64,000 nt of DNA from Cellulophaga sp. BC115SP (lineage in GTDB: Bacteria; Bacteroidota; Bacteroidia; Cytophagales; Spirosomataceae). The notes under the pieces were generated by a model. The model did not search any database, was not told where the DNA came from, and saw only the letters and a program-made list of their open reading frames with translations. Both the position numbers and the translations under genes were made by a program. Location of the stretch: NCBI RefSeq assembly GCF_009905545.1, contig NZ_JAAALB010000022.1:1-64000 (forward strand), read 5' to 3'. Shown piece by piece: positions 26,640 to 35,652 of the stretch (position 1 is the stretch's first letter; each line of letters opens with the position of its first letter).

Positions 26640-27917
26640 TTAACCCTCTGTACTTTGTACCTCCTTGGAGTTATCTTTTTTTAGAATAATTGGTAATAGC
26701 ATTCCTTGTCCGACTACGCTATATAAGATAACCATAAAGGTAATAAAGAGAATTTCGGCTCGCATCGGAAACGGGCTGTTATTCTCAAGTGTTTCGGGTA
26801 GTGCCAAAGCAATAGCCAAGGAAACAATCCCGCGCATACCCGAAAGGCTGATGACAAGACTCTCTTGAATATTGATTAACACATTTTCGGAGATGTTCCT
26901 TTTGTTATCTTTTTGAGATTTCTGAAGCCCTTTTTTCAGTTTTTTTCTTTGTAAAAATATCCTCAGCATTCGGATGACAATCGCCAAGAGAGTAATTGCC
27001 AAGGCGTAAAGACTGAATACGATCATTTCGTGGGTATCTAATTCTGGCAATACCTCCTCTAACTCTAGCCCTATCAAAATAAAGACAAGCCCGTTTAATA
27101 GAAATATCACCATATCCCACACGTGTTCAGATTGTTTTTTGATTCTTTCTGAAAAGTATATTTTACCTTTTTTCGAAACAATAAATCCTAAAACTACCAC
27201 TGCAATTACGCCTGAAACATGAAAATCTTCTGCCAATAAATAGGTAACAAAAGGGAAAAGTAACAGAAAGCTATTGACAGCAGTGGGGTTATTTTTGACA
27301 GCTCTGAGCAAAAAACCTAATACTAATGCCATGCTCCAGCCAATCAAAACGCCACCAGCAATAAGCATAAGAAATGTCCCGCCAGCTTGCCACCAGATAA
27401 AAGCTGCACCAGCTACTGAAGCTAACGCAAATTTATACGCCACAAGCGCTGAGGCATCATTCAGCAGACTTTCTCCTTCCAAAATTACAGTCGTTCGATG
27501 TGATAATCCTAGATTTTTGGTAATTCCGATGGCAGCCACCGCATCGGTTGCAGCCAGAATGGCTCCTAACAAAAATGATAGAGGCCAATTCATATTCGGA
27601 ATCATATAATGTGAGAGCACCGCAATACCGACGTTAGTCAAAAACACTAAACCAAACGCCAATGAACTAATGGTGGAATAATGTTCCCAAAAATCCTTTT
27701 GAGGTATTTTGAAAGCTGCATCATATAAAAGTGGTGGCAGAAATAAGAGAAATATGATTTCTGGGTCTATGGGAATAGGCTTAAAACCTGGTACCAAACT
27801 CAATAATAGACCCGCAATTATCAAAAAAATCGGGCTAGACCAATTGAGTCGCTCGGCAAGTGCCGTCAGCAAAATGATTAACCCTAAAACAAATAATATG
27901 ACGGTATAATTTTCCAT
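26640..27917 (-). CDS. Na+/H+ antiporter, CPA1 family
   Basis: The 425-residue membrane protein has about twelve helices. It carries the CPA1 hallmarks: FLLFLPPLLYDAAF near residue 60, ATDAVAAIGI near residue 125 and EGESLLNDASALVAYKFAL near residue 150, where the ND pair provides the ion-binding aspartate. SGMRGIVSLAIALALP near residue 365 is also conserved. It should exchange sodium for protons across the inner membrane for pH and salt balance. Family members often have a C-terminal cytoplasmic tail; here it is short, about 15 residues. Confidence 0.9.
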   Translation of the reverse strand: MENYTVILFVLGLIILLTALAERLNWSSPIFLIIAGLLLSLVPGFKPIPIDPEIIFLLFLPPLLYDAAFKIPQKDFWEHYSTISSLAFGLVFLTNVGIAVLSHYMIPNMNWPLSFLLGAILAATDAVAAIGITKNLGLSHRTTVILEGESLLNDASALVAYKFALASVAGAAFIWWQAGGTFLMLIAGGVLIGWSMALVLGFLLRAVKNNPTAVNSFLLLFPFVTYLLAEDFHVSGVIAVVVLGFIVSKKGKIYFSERIKKQSEHVWDMVIFLLNGLVFILIGLELEEVLPELDTHEMIVFSLYALAITLLAIVIRMLRIFLQRKKLKKGLQKSQKDNKRNISENVLINIQESLVISLSGMRGIVSLAIALALPETLENNSPFPMRAEILFITFMVILYSVVGQGMLLPIILKKDNSKEVQSTEG

Positions 27918-28021
27918 AAAATACAGTTCAATTCACAATTACGCCTGAAAGCCTATTTTGTAAAGGTATCTTATCTGAATCTGATTACAAAAATCTGAAT
28001 CACTTAATAAGCTCTTATCAT

Positions 28022-30202
28022 CTACTTACCCATTACCTGCTTGACCTCCAAAAGCATTCCGTCGTATTTTTGATGTAGTTTTATGCTGACACCCAATTGT
28101 GCTAAATCTTTTCCAGAAAATACTCCTAATTTCTTTCCTGAAATAGCTTCGCTAATTTCGTAGTTTTTTTCAGATGTCAAAAAGTTAACATATATCTTTC
28201 GATCAGATTCCTGACTTCCATGTCTGAACACACCAACGATTCCTCCTTCATGCGTATCTGTATTTATTCGTTGAAAACCGTCCCAAAAACCCTCTTTAGG
28301 TTCTCCATATCCTTTTAAATCTTGTCGAAAACTCATAAAATGGTACTTATTTTCCATTTTATTCAACCAATCAGCATATTTACGATACTTTTTAAAATCT
28401 TCAGTAGACAATTGGCGTGGGTCTCCAAGCATAATGGGCAACGCTCCTGCCAACGACTGAATATGCGTCTCCCAACCCTTGTCTTGCATAGCTGGATTTC
28501 CTATGACGAGTGCTGCTGCGGGCATCGCAGGCGACCTCCACCAAGCCATATTTCTGACTCTTAAATCAACATTTTCGTCAGGCGGACCTGCAAAGTTTGA
28601 CAGCCAGTTGCCTTCTGCATGCTTGAGCATGGCATAGTCAATCAGTTGTAGGCCTCCCATTGTTTCGAAGGTACAGTCTATAAACAGGTCTGATTTGGCT
28701 TTGTGTAGCTCATCAAACAAGTTCCAAACAGCCTCATAATTTACAAAGAACGATTCCTCTCTATCCTGATGACTCGGGTGATTTTGGGCAAAACATCCTG
28801 CATTTTGATTGCCGAACTTATAGGGGCTTGTCACTACCGTAAAATCTAGTTTCATATATTCCAAGCCATAATCTAAAGCCATTTTCATCAAAACTTCTTT
28901 GATGTAGTCTTTCCAACCTGTGCTAAAACAAGCTGTTACCATGGTCGAATCTTCCCAATGTAGGTTATAAGGTTGCTGGTTTTTGTCCAAGACAAACCAC
29001 TCAGGATGCTGTTTATAAACCTTGCTTTCGGTAGAAGCACTTCCCACACTGACCCAAAGACCTGGCTTCATTCCCAAAGATTTGATATAGTCAAAAAGTG
29101 GCTTTAATCCGTTGGGAAATTTAACTTTATCAATAGTCCAATCTCCATAATTATCACTCCAGCCATCGTCGATAATAAACTCCTTCATACCTGCATCAGC
29201 GGCACTTTTGGCGAGTCCTTTTACCAACTTTTCGTTGATGGCTTTATTGAAAGGCTCCCAAGTGTTGTACACAAAAGTAGGTTTTTGTACCAACTCTGAA
29301 AGACGAATTCCCATGTGTTTTCTTACAAAATCGGGCACTACGGTATTCAGGATTTCATCTGGGTCTTTTTGTTGGTTGTACACTGACGTAAATACTTGGG
29401 GAGAAACAAAACTTTCTCCAGTTTTAAGATATTTCCTAAATGGATAACGTCCATCTCTATGCGTCAGACCCGCACAGACGGTTCTATCTTCCCAAAAGGC
29501 GGAGGTATGTTTTAGAATACCAGAGGCTTCATTTCCTATCACGACGCCTTGTTGCCAATCACTGTTATGAATCGTCACGAGTGCATCTTGCATATCACCA
29601 TTATAAGGTCCAAGTGAGCGTCTACGCCCGTAATCGTGACAAATCCAGCTATAGGTTGTGGCATAATATGGCGTCACTATCAATTTTTCTACGTCGACAG
29701 ATTCTAAAGTAAGTGTATTATCGGATAGATTTTTAACCGTAATATTTTTCCGAATGATAGGTAAATTAGGATACAGTAAATATTGTAAACCGACCTCTAC
29801 AAGCTTGTCGGCACTAATTAACTTAATAATAGCACCTTTGCCTTGTTTTGTATCAGTCACAGGAAGAATCTCTAACAAAGTCCATAAATCAGACCCTGTG
29901 TAAAGTTTGTGATTCAACTCAAAACTGAATTCGGGATTGATATTTTCAAAATAATTATACGCTCCACGCAAAGGTTTATATTCTGTTGTGCCGACAGAAT
30001 TTGTTCCTTGAGGTAAATGAATTGTTCGTTTGACTATGCCATTGTTCAAAACTAGCTCTGTTTGATTCCAGTGAGCATAAGTAGTTTGCGAGAAAATTCT
30101 ATGAGAAATTGATACGCCTCCGAGAATTATGAAAAAAAGGATAATATTTCTCTTTTTCCAACAAAGAAATTGAATACGGGTTTGAATAAAGACTGCGAAC
30201 AT
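28022..30202 (-). CDS. GH36-type alpha-galactosidase, secreted
   Basis: The 726-residue protein has a basic N-terminus and hydrophobic signal segment (about residues 16-39). A beta-sandwich domain of about 300 residues follows, then a TIM barrel. Barrel landmarks are FIIDDGWSDNYGDW near residue 340, LGMKPGLWVSVGSAS, and LEYMKLDFT, whose Asp is the likely nucleophile. The usual SDN-type acid/base motif is not obvious; GNWLSNF occupies the region. Alpha-galactosidases of this kind remove terminal alpha-galactose. It is about 5.5 kb from the sulfatase locus on the opposite strand, so it need not be part of it. The start codon is uncertain. Confidence 0.8.
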   Translation of the reverse strand: MFAVFIQTRIQFLCWKKRNIILFFIILGGVSISHRIFSQTTYAHWNQTELVLNNGIVKRTIHLPQGTNSVGTTEYKPLRGAYNYFENINPEFSFELNHKLYTGSDLWTLLEILPVTDTKQGKGAIIKLISADKLVEVGLQYLLYPNLPIIRKNITVKNLSDNTLTLESVDVEKLIVTPYYATTYSWICHDYGRRRSLGPYNGDMQDALVTIHNSDWQQGVVIGNEASGILKHTSAFWEDRTVCAGLTHRDGRYPFRKYLKTGESFVSPQVFTSVYNQQKDPDEILNTVVPDFVRKHMGIRLSELVQKPTFVYNTWEPFNKAINEKLVKGLAKSAADAGMKEFIIDDGWSDNYGDWTIDKVKFPNGLKPLFDYIKSLGMKPGLWVSVGSASTESKVYKQHPEWFVLDKNQQPYNLHWEDSTMVTACFSTGWKDYIKEVLMKMALDYGLEYMKLDFTVVTSPYKFGNQNAGCFAQNHPSHQDREESFFVNYEAVWNLFDELHKAKSDLFIDCTFETMGGLQLIDYAMLKHAEGNWLSNFAGPPDENVDLRVRNMAWWRSPAMPAAALVIGNPAMQDKGWETHIQSLAGALPIMLGDPRQLSTEDFKKYRKYADWLNKMENKYHFMSFRQDLKGYGEPKEGFWDGFQRINTDTHEGGIVGVFRHGSQESDRKIYVNFLTSEKNYEISEAISGKKLGVFSGKDLAQLGVSIKLHQKYDGMLLEVKQVMGK

Positions 30203-30272
30203 TTGTGAATATATAAAGATAAAAATTGAGTGTAGAGTAAGTTAGTCAATCCTAGTGCTATTTCTATCATTG

Positions 30273-30454
30273 GACCTGTTTAAACTTTCTTAAAATTGCT
30301 TGCGTCAGCAATGAATTTATACTGTTTGAGCGAAGCGAGTTTATAAATTCTTGAATTTTTTGCGGCCGCCGCTGCGGTTACTTTTTGTTTCAAGACAAAA
30401 AGTAAGGCTAATAATTAATCAATAAAACTGTTTTTTAAAAGCTTAAACAGCTTC
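30273..30454. repeat. 182-base repeat element with terminal inverted repeats, copy 2
   Basis: The copy follows 22767-22936 closely: CTGTTTAAACTTT start, GAATTTATA...TATAAATTC hairpin, TTACTTTTTGT...ACAAAAAGTAA hairpin and AGCTTAAACAGCTTC end. It differs by a GC-rich insertion of about 16 bases (GCGGCCGCCGCTGCGG at 30361-30376) between the hairpins. ATTG occurs directly outside both ends and might be a target duplication. Confidence 0.8.
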
Positions 30455-30514
30455 ATTGTTAAAGGGTTAGATACGCCAATGATAACATAATTTCAATTTA
30501 TCTTCAGGATAACA

Positions 30515-30554
30515 AACAAAAAACATCCGTTAAAACATAAAGAATTTAACGGAT
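30515..30554 (-). terminator. Terminator of the gamma-glutamyltransferase gene
   Basis: ATCCGTTAAA at 30525-30534 pairs with TTTAACGGAT at 30545-30554. On the minus strand the stem is followed by GTTTTTTG, as expected for a terminator 75 bases past the stop at 30630. Confidence 0.6.
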
Positions 30555-30629
30555 ATTCAATTAATCTTTTAAATATAAATCGTTAATTATAAGAACTTTA
30601 CACTCAAAATCACAACTCATCATTCACAC

Positions 30630-32495
30630 CTACCAACCTATACCATAATCTTCGCCATGATTACTTGAGCCTCCCCAGAAACTTTTATGTTTCCAGTCGA
30701 AATAAATGGCATTGATAGGACCACTCGTGCGCTCTTGGTAATTGATTTTATAGCCCATTCGTCCTAAGTCTTTGCGAGTCCAGCTTGGAGTTGCTTCATT
30801 GAGCGTCAAGCCTCCGTTGATACGTTCATGTTTCCCAAAACTAGAATACATCTGTAGAGTTTTAAAACTAGGCGCTTCACAAGCCTCCTGAACGGTCATA
30901 TCAAATTCTGCCATATTCAAGAAAAACTGTAATAACAACTGATCTTGTTCATCACCCGCTTGTTTGGCAAATGACAGATAGGGCTTCCCGTCTTTCAAAG
31001 CCATACTTGGCGTCAAAGTCACGCGAGGACGCTTGCCAGGCTCAACCACATTAAAGGGATTTTCCTTCGGGTCTAGCACGAATGCCTGCATACGTTGACT
31101 CATACCAACACCTGTATTACCCGCAATACACGCAGGAACCCATCCCCCACTTGGCGTCATCGAAATTACCCAACCTTCTTCATCAGCTGCTTCTACAGAT
31201 GTTGTTCCAGCCGTAAAATCCTCCTCGAATTGGGTATTATAAACGGCATTATTTTTAGGAGAAAAAGTGCTTGCTCCCATCCAAGTTTTCAAAATATCCT
31301 GATAAGGATTAATCTTCCCTTCAAATGGATAGGGATCGCCAGGACCAATTTTAGGGTCATTGGCTTCTGGATTGATAAGCTTACTACGCTCTTTGGCATA
31401 TTCTTTCGAAAGCAAGCCTTTCATCGGTTCTTCGGGTGCAAAAGCTGGGTCGCCATAATAGAAATCACGGTCAGCAAAAGCCAAATTCATCGCCTGATAC
31501 AAAGTATGAATATAGCGAGTGGAGTTATAGCCCATACTTTTCAAATCGAAGTTTTCTAGGATATTCAAGGTTTGAAGCATCGCTGGTCCTTGAGTCCATT
31601 GCTGTAATTTGTACACCTCAATACCTCTGTAGGTCGTCATGGTTGGTTCTTCGATTTTCACTTTCCAATTAGCCAAATCCTGTTCAGTAATCAAACCACC
31701 TTGCTCCTGACAACCTCTCACAAATTCTTTGGCTATTTCACCCTTATAAAAAACATCATAGGCAGCATAAATGGCATCTTTACGAGATTTTCCCTTTGCC
31801 AGCGCCTGCTGTTCTGCCTTTACTAGTTTACCCAAAGTTTCAAGTAAATCCTTTTGTACAAATATTTCACCAGCTTCTGGAGCTTCATATTTTGAGCCCA
31901 AATGAGGTAAAAATACCTTTTTTGAATACGGCCATTGTTTGATTTGCTCCTTCGCTTTTTCGATTGAATTGGCAGTTTGTGCTTCAATTGGGTACCCTTC
32001 TGCCATTTGCATAGCTGGTGCCAATACTTCCTTGAGCGACATCGTACCATATTCTGCCAAGATGGTCATCAATCCTCCAGGCGTGCCAGGCGTAACTGCT
32101 GCCAAAGGACCAAATTCAGGCGGATATTTCATGCCCTTATTTTTGAAAAAATCAGCAGTTGCTCCTGTCGGTGCTACTCCAAGCGCATTGATGGCAATGA
32201 CTTTTTTAGTTTTAGGATTGTATATCAAGGCTTGTGTTTCGCCACCCCAGCTCAGTACATCCCACATGGTACAAGTAGCGGCGAGCATGGCACAAGCAGC
32301 ATCAATGGCATTTCCACCTTTCGAAAAAGTCATGGCTCCTGCGGTGGCGGCGAGGGGTTTTCCTGTAACTGCCATCCAATGTTTTCCGTGTAATGGAGGT
32401 TTTTGTGTAAGTACAGGAAGATTATTAAAGGCTTGTCCGAAGGATTTGGTACAAAGCAACATGATAGCGATTCCAATTCGTAAAGTATTTTTCAT
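30630..32495 (-). CDS. Gamma-glutamyltransferase family enzyme, exported
   Basis: The 621-residue protein has a signal peptide (MKNTLRIGIAIMLLCTKSFGQ). Family motifs include GGNAIDAACAMLAATCT near residue 60, the GTPGGLMTILAEYG segment near residue 135 and ALNFAD-like MNLAFADRDFYYGDP near residue 345. T431 in AGTTSVEAADEEG is the expected nucleophile that frees the N-terminus of the small subunit by self-cleavage; the usual TTH is TTS here. GGTs hydrolyse or transfer the gamma-glutamyl group of glutathione in the periplasm. Some homologues are acylases of other substrates, so the substrate is not certain. Confidence 0.88.
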   Translation of the reverse strand: MKNTLRIGIAIMLLCTKSFGQAFNNLPVLTQKPPLHGKHWMAVTGKPLAATAGAMTFSKGGNAIDAACAMLAATCTMWDVLSWGGETQALIYNPKTKKVIAINALGVAPTGATADFFKNKGMKYPPEFGPLAAVTPGTPGGLMTILAEYGTMSLKEVLAPAMQMAEGYPIEAQTANSIEKAKEQIKQWPYSKKVFLPHLGSKYEAPEAGEIFVQKDLLETLGKLVKAEQQALAKGKSRKDAIYAAYDVFYKGEIAKEFVRGCQEQGGLITEQDLANWKVKIEEPTMTTYRGIEVYKLQQWTQGPAMLQTLNILENFDLKSMGYNSTRYIHTLYQAMNLAFADRDFYYGDPAFAPEEPMKGLLSKEYAKERSKLINPEANDPKIGPGDPYPFEGKINPYQDILKTWMGASTFSPKNNAVYNTQFEEDFTAGTTSVEAADEEGWVISMTPSGGWVPACIAGNTGVGMSQRMQAFVLDPKENPFNVVEPGKRPRVTLTPSMALKDGKPYLSFAKQAGDEQDQLLLQFFLNMAEFDMTVQEACEAPSFKTLQMYSSFGKHERINGGLTLNEATPSWTRKDLGRMGYKINYQERTSGPINAIYFDWKHKSFWGGSSNHGEDYGIGW

Positions 32496-32702
32496 GAAAA
32501 ATGTGTTTTGTTGATTGTCTATTAAAAATAATCGCTGACTAAAAAGAAGACAAACAAATTCTGCTTTTTACGACAAATAACAGGCTTTGAGGGACTAAAG
32601 CAATCATAAAGGGTTCACCCTTCAGAAAGTGACACCTATAATTATAAAGTGGAACATCATCAGCGAAAAAATTGATTTCCTTTACAGAAAACAACTCAAG
32701 AT

Positions 32703-33635
32703 ATGATACTCAAAAACTTTTACCTCTTATTGCCTTTCTTATCGAGCATTCTTTCAGTTATGTCTCAAACTCCTGCACCACATGTTTCATCTGGCAAAAT
32801 TGTTCGGATAGAGAATTTCTCTTCTAAATTCATTTCCTCTCGAAATATAGATATATGGCTTCCAGAGGGTTATAGTAGTCAAAAAAAGTATGCTGTGCTC
32901 TATATGCACGATGGTCAAATGTTGTTTGACAGTACCACTACTTGGAATAAGCAGGATTGGCAGGCGGATGACGTAGCCACAAAGTTGATGAATGCTCATA
33001 AAACCAAAGATTTTATTATAGTTGGAATCTGGAATGGCGGCGCAACACGCCATCCTGATTATTTTCCTCAAAAGCCTTACGAATCACTCAGCCCAAATCA
33101 GAAAGTTTTTGTCACCAACGAACTAAAGAAAATAGGAAGAACAGAGGAAAACTTTCAGCCAGTTTCTGACAATTATTTAAGATTTTTGGTCAAAGAATTA
33201 AAACCTTATATTGACCAGCACTTTTCGGTAAAAAAAGACCGTGCTAACACCTTTATCGCTGGCAGTAGCATGGGCGGGCTGATTTCGATGTATGCGATTT
33301 GTGAATACCCCGAGATTTTTGGGGGTGCGGCTTGTCTTTCTACCCATTGGATTGGTATCTTCTCGGACACCAATAATCCAATTCCTGAGGCATTTTTGAA
33401 ATATATGGATTCTCACCTTCCTCAGCCTCAAACGCACAAAATCTATTTTGATTTTGGGACAGCAACGCTAGATGCTTTTTATCCTAAACATCAAGCCAAG
33501 GTCGATGAGTTGATGCGAAAAAAAGGATTTACCTCAAATAACTGGGAAACTCTCCAATTTGAAGGCGAAGATCATAGCGAAAAAGCTTGGGCCAAAAGAC
33601 TCCATTTGCCTTTTGAGTTTTTATTAAAAAAGTAA
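32703..33635 (+). CDS. Secreted alpha/beta-hydrolase, putative esterase (PF00756 type)
   Basis: The 310-residue product has a signal peptide ending near residue 22. It shows the esterase D-like pattern: VLYMHDGQMLFD near residue 65, FIIVGIWNGG near residue 100 and the nucleophile S189 in IAGSSMGG. A C-terminal EGEDHSEKAW supplies the His. Members are feruloyl, acetyl-xylan or siderophore esterases, and the natural substrate here is not evident. The gene is single, with a free-standing leader after the divergent GGT gene. Confidence 0.85.
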   Translation: MILKNFYLLLPFLSSILSVMSQTPAPHVSSGKIVRIENFSSKFISSRNIDIWLPEGYSSQKKYAVLYMHDGQMLFDSTTTWNKQDWQADDVATKLMNAHKTKDFIIVGIWNGGATRHPDYFPQKPYESLSPNQKVFVTNELKKIGRTEENFQPVSDNYLRFLVKELKPYIDQHFSVKKDRANTFIAGSSMGGLISMYAICEYPEIFGGAACLSTHWIGIFSDTNNPIPEAFLKYMDSHLPQPQTHKIYFDFGTATLDAFYPKHQAKVDELMRKKGFTSNNWETLQFEGEDHSEKAWAKRLHLPFEFLLKK

Positions 33636-33788
33636 ATGTCTTCAGCATATAAAGTATCTGAAATTAAAAAGCGCAGAGATGAGAGATTAAATTATTTTTG
33701 TTTTTTTCAATTTGTCATGCAACCCTTCTTATAACCACTTACGTCTGTGTTGTTGAAAAGGCGATTATGTGATGCTTTTTATGACCAC

Positions 33789-34997
33789 ATGACAACATTT
33801 AACTTACATATTTCTATACTCCCATGTCGAATACTTGCTGGTATTCTGAGCGCTGTCGTATTGCAAAGCTGTGATACCGTAGTGGAGGCGACAATGCCAG
33901 TTTCGTCTTCAGGTATTCCTCAAGCAAGTACAGAAGTATTCAAGCAAAAATATCCAGAGGTTGGCTCCTTTATATTTGAACCTCTCGAAAAAGATAAAAC
34001 TTGGCAAACGGAATTCGTGACTACCGTCGGCAAAGTTTTTTGTTTGGTAGATTATCAAGGAGAAATCATCGATGCAAATAATTTGGTGGGCATTCCCAAA
34101 ACTCTCCCCGAAGCCATTAAACAGCATTTTAATAGTCAATATCCTTCAGCAGAAATCCTTGCCGTGTATGATTTGATGAAATCCACTACGCTTACGGAGG
34201 GATATAAACTGGTTATTAAAACCGCCAACAATACAACTTTGCATTTGTATTATGACTCGGCAAATGCTTTTGTTAGAGCGCAAACTCTTTCAAGCGAAAA
34301 AGCATTATCTATTATTTTTACCAGTACAGACCAAATCAACTATGACACACAGGTACCAGTTGTTGTGAAGCAATTTGTTAGTAATAATCAGCTCAAAAAT
34401 GCAAGTATGGTAATTTATCAGTTATCAGATAAATCCTATAAGTTGTTTGTTAATTTTAGAGAATTATCCAATGGTGCTTTACAAACTTTTGAAATAGTAC
34501 TTTCAGAAACAGGTCAAGTGCTAGAATGGGTCTCTTCTATCGAAAATAATTATGCGTATAAAGTATTAAACTCTTCAAATGTTTCTTCGAAAACGAAGAG
34601 CTATTTGCAAGCTAATTTTTCCAATTGGCAATTTGATTACGGTATTGTAAAAACCATTTTTGGACAAAATAAAACCAATTTTGTAGCACTAAAAACAGGA
34701 CAAGAAGATAGTTATATCATTACTGAAGAACAAACTAACGAGCACAATCTAACAATTATACACGCACAAGTTTTAGCCGAAAACAAGTTACCAGATGCTA
34801 TCAAAAGTACACTGAGCTCGACTTTCCCCAATTGGATTTTTGTTAATGCCCGCATGGTCTATCAACCATCTGATCCAAATAATGCCGCTGCTACAGAACC
34901 TGATCACTTTCAAGTTGAAATAAAACAGGGAGCTGTCAGATATTCCGTACGTTTGGCGGCCGATGGAAAAATTATTTATCAGTATCAAATACAATAA
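33789..34997 (+). CDS. PepSY-like repeat lipoprotein
   Basis: The 402-residue protein starts at 33789, where a lipoprotein signal with VVLQSC (cysteine 28) begins. The mature part has several copies of a PepSY-like unit. Signs of these are repeated F..KYP..., LPEAIKQHFNSQYP, LPDAIKSTLSSTFPNW and strands with V.L.... patterns. Periplasmic proteins of this kind are common in Bacteroidota, but their binding partners are unknown. It ends 65 bases before an ECF sigma gene, in the same direction, and may share its transcript. Confidence 0.7.
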   Translation: MTTFNLHISILPCRILAGILSAVVLQSCDTVVEATMPVSSSGIPQASTEVFKQKYPEVGSFIFEPLEKDKTWQTEFVTTVGKVFCLVDYQGEIIDANNLVGIPKTLPEAIKQHFNSQYPSAEILAVYDLMKSTTLTEGYKLVIKTANNTTLHLYYDSANAFVRAQTLSSEKALSIIFTSTDQINYDTQVPVVVKQFVSNNQLKNASMVIYQLSDKSYKLFVNFRELSNGALQTFEIVLSETGQVLEWVSSIENNYAYKVLNSSNVSSKTKSYLQANFSNWQFDYGIVKTIFGQNKTNFVALKTGQEDSYIITEEQTNEHNLTIIHAQVLAENKLPDAIKSTLSSTFPNWIFVNARMVYQPSDPNNAAATEPDHFQVEIKQGAVRYSVRLAADGKIIYQYQIQ

Positions 34998-35062
34998 ATC
35001 GTACTATCTAGCCTAAAAAATTCAAACATCGCTTCATGATTTCTGAATATTAAGACTTATAA

Positions 35063-35608
35063 ATGCCTCAAAACGAAAAAGATTTAGTGATTGCTTGCAA
35101 ACGCAACAACCCCAAAGCACAAACCGACTTTTATAATTTATACAAAGGTCGACTTTTGGGGGTATGTAGGCGTTATGCACGTACTGTGAGCGAAGCCGAG
35201 GACATTTTTCAGGAAGCTTTTATTAAAATTTTCAAAAATATTCATACGCTCGAAAACATAGACTCTATCAACTCTTGGGTAAAATCAACCGTTATTCGAA
35301 CTGCCATTGACCATTACCGACACGCCGTTCATGAACGTTCCCTCGTAGGATACGAGTTGATTGCCGAAGTGACCGAAAATGAGGAAGATTTGTTCTCCAA
35401 CCTTGCTAGAGATCAGATTTTACAAATTATCAATGCTTTACCCGATGGTTACAGGCTTGTGGTAAACTTATATTTGATAGATGGCTACAATCATTTGGAA
35501 ATTGCCGAGATGTTGAATATCACCGAGGGAACCTCAAAGTCGCAATTATCAAGGGCTCGCAATTTATTAAAAAGAGAACTTTTAAAAATTGGCTATCAGA
35601 AAGCTTAA
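35063..35608 (+). CDS. ECF RNA polymerase sigma factor
   Basis: The 181-residue factor has region 2 (KAQTDFYNLYKGRLLGVCRRY, then EAEDIFQEAFIKIFKNI) and region 4 (LPDGYRLVVNLYLIDGYNHLEIAEMLNITEGTSKSQLSRA). It differs from the FecI-like factor at 9646, lacking FecR and SusC partners. The next gene begins 44 bases downstream and encodes a membrane-anchored protein whose cytoplasmic N-terminus is about 50 residues, so that protein is the likely anti-sigma factor. Confidence 0.92.
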   Translation: MPQNEKDLVIACKRNNPKAQTDFYNLYKGRLLGVCRRYARTVSEAEDIFQEAFIKIFKNIHTLENIDSINSWVKSTVIRTAIDHYRHAVHERSLVGYELIAEVTENEEDLFSNLARDQILQIINALPDGYRLVVNLYLIDGYNHLEIAEMLNITEGTSKSQLSRARNLLKRELLKIGYQKA

Positions 35609-35652
35609 CAACTACATATCAATCAGTTAATGCAATACAAAAGGATATAGAA

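Noticed and set aside
31939-32514. Long open frame antisense to the gamma-glutamyltransferase gene (191 codons)
   Set aside because: It lies wholly opposite a protein with clear family motifs and a catalytic Thr, has no domain pattern of its own, and is what codon bias of the true strand would produce.
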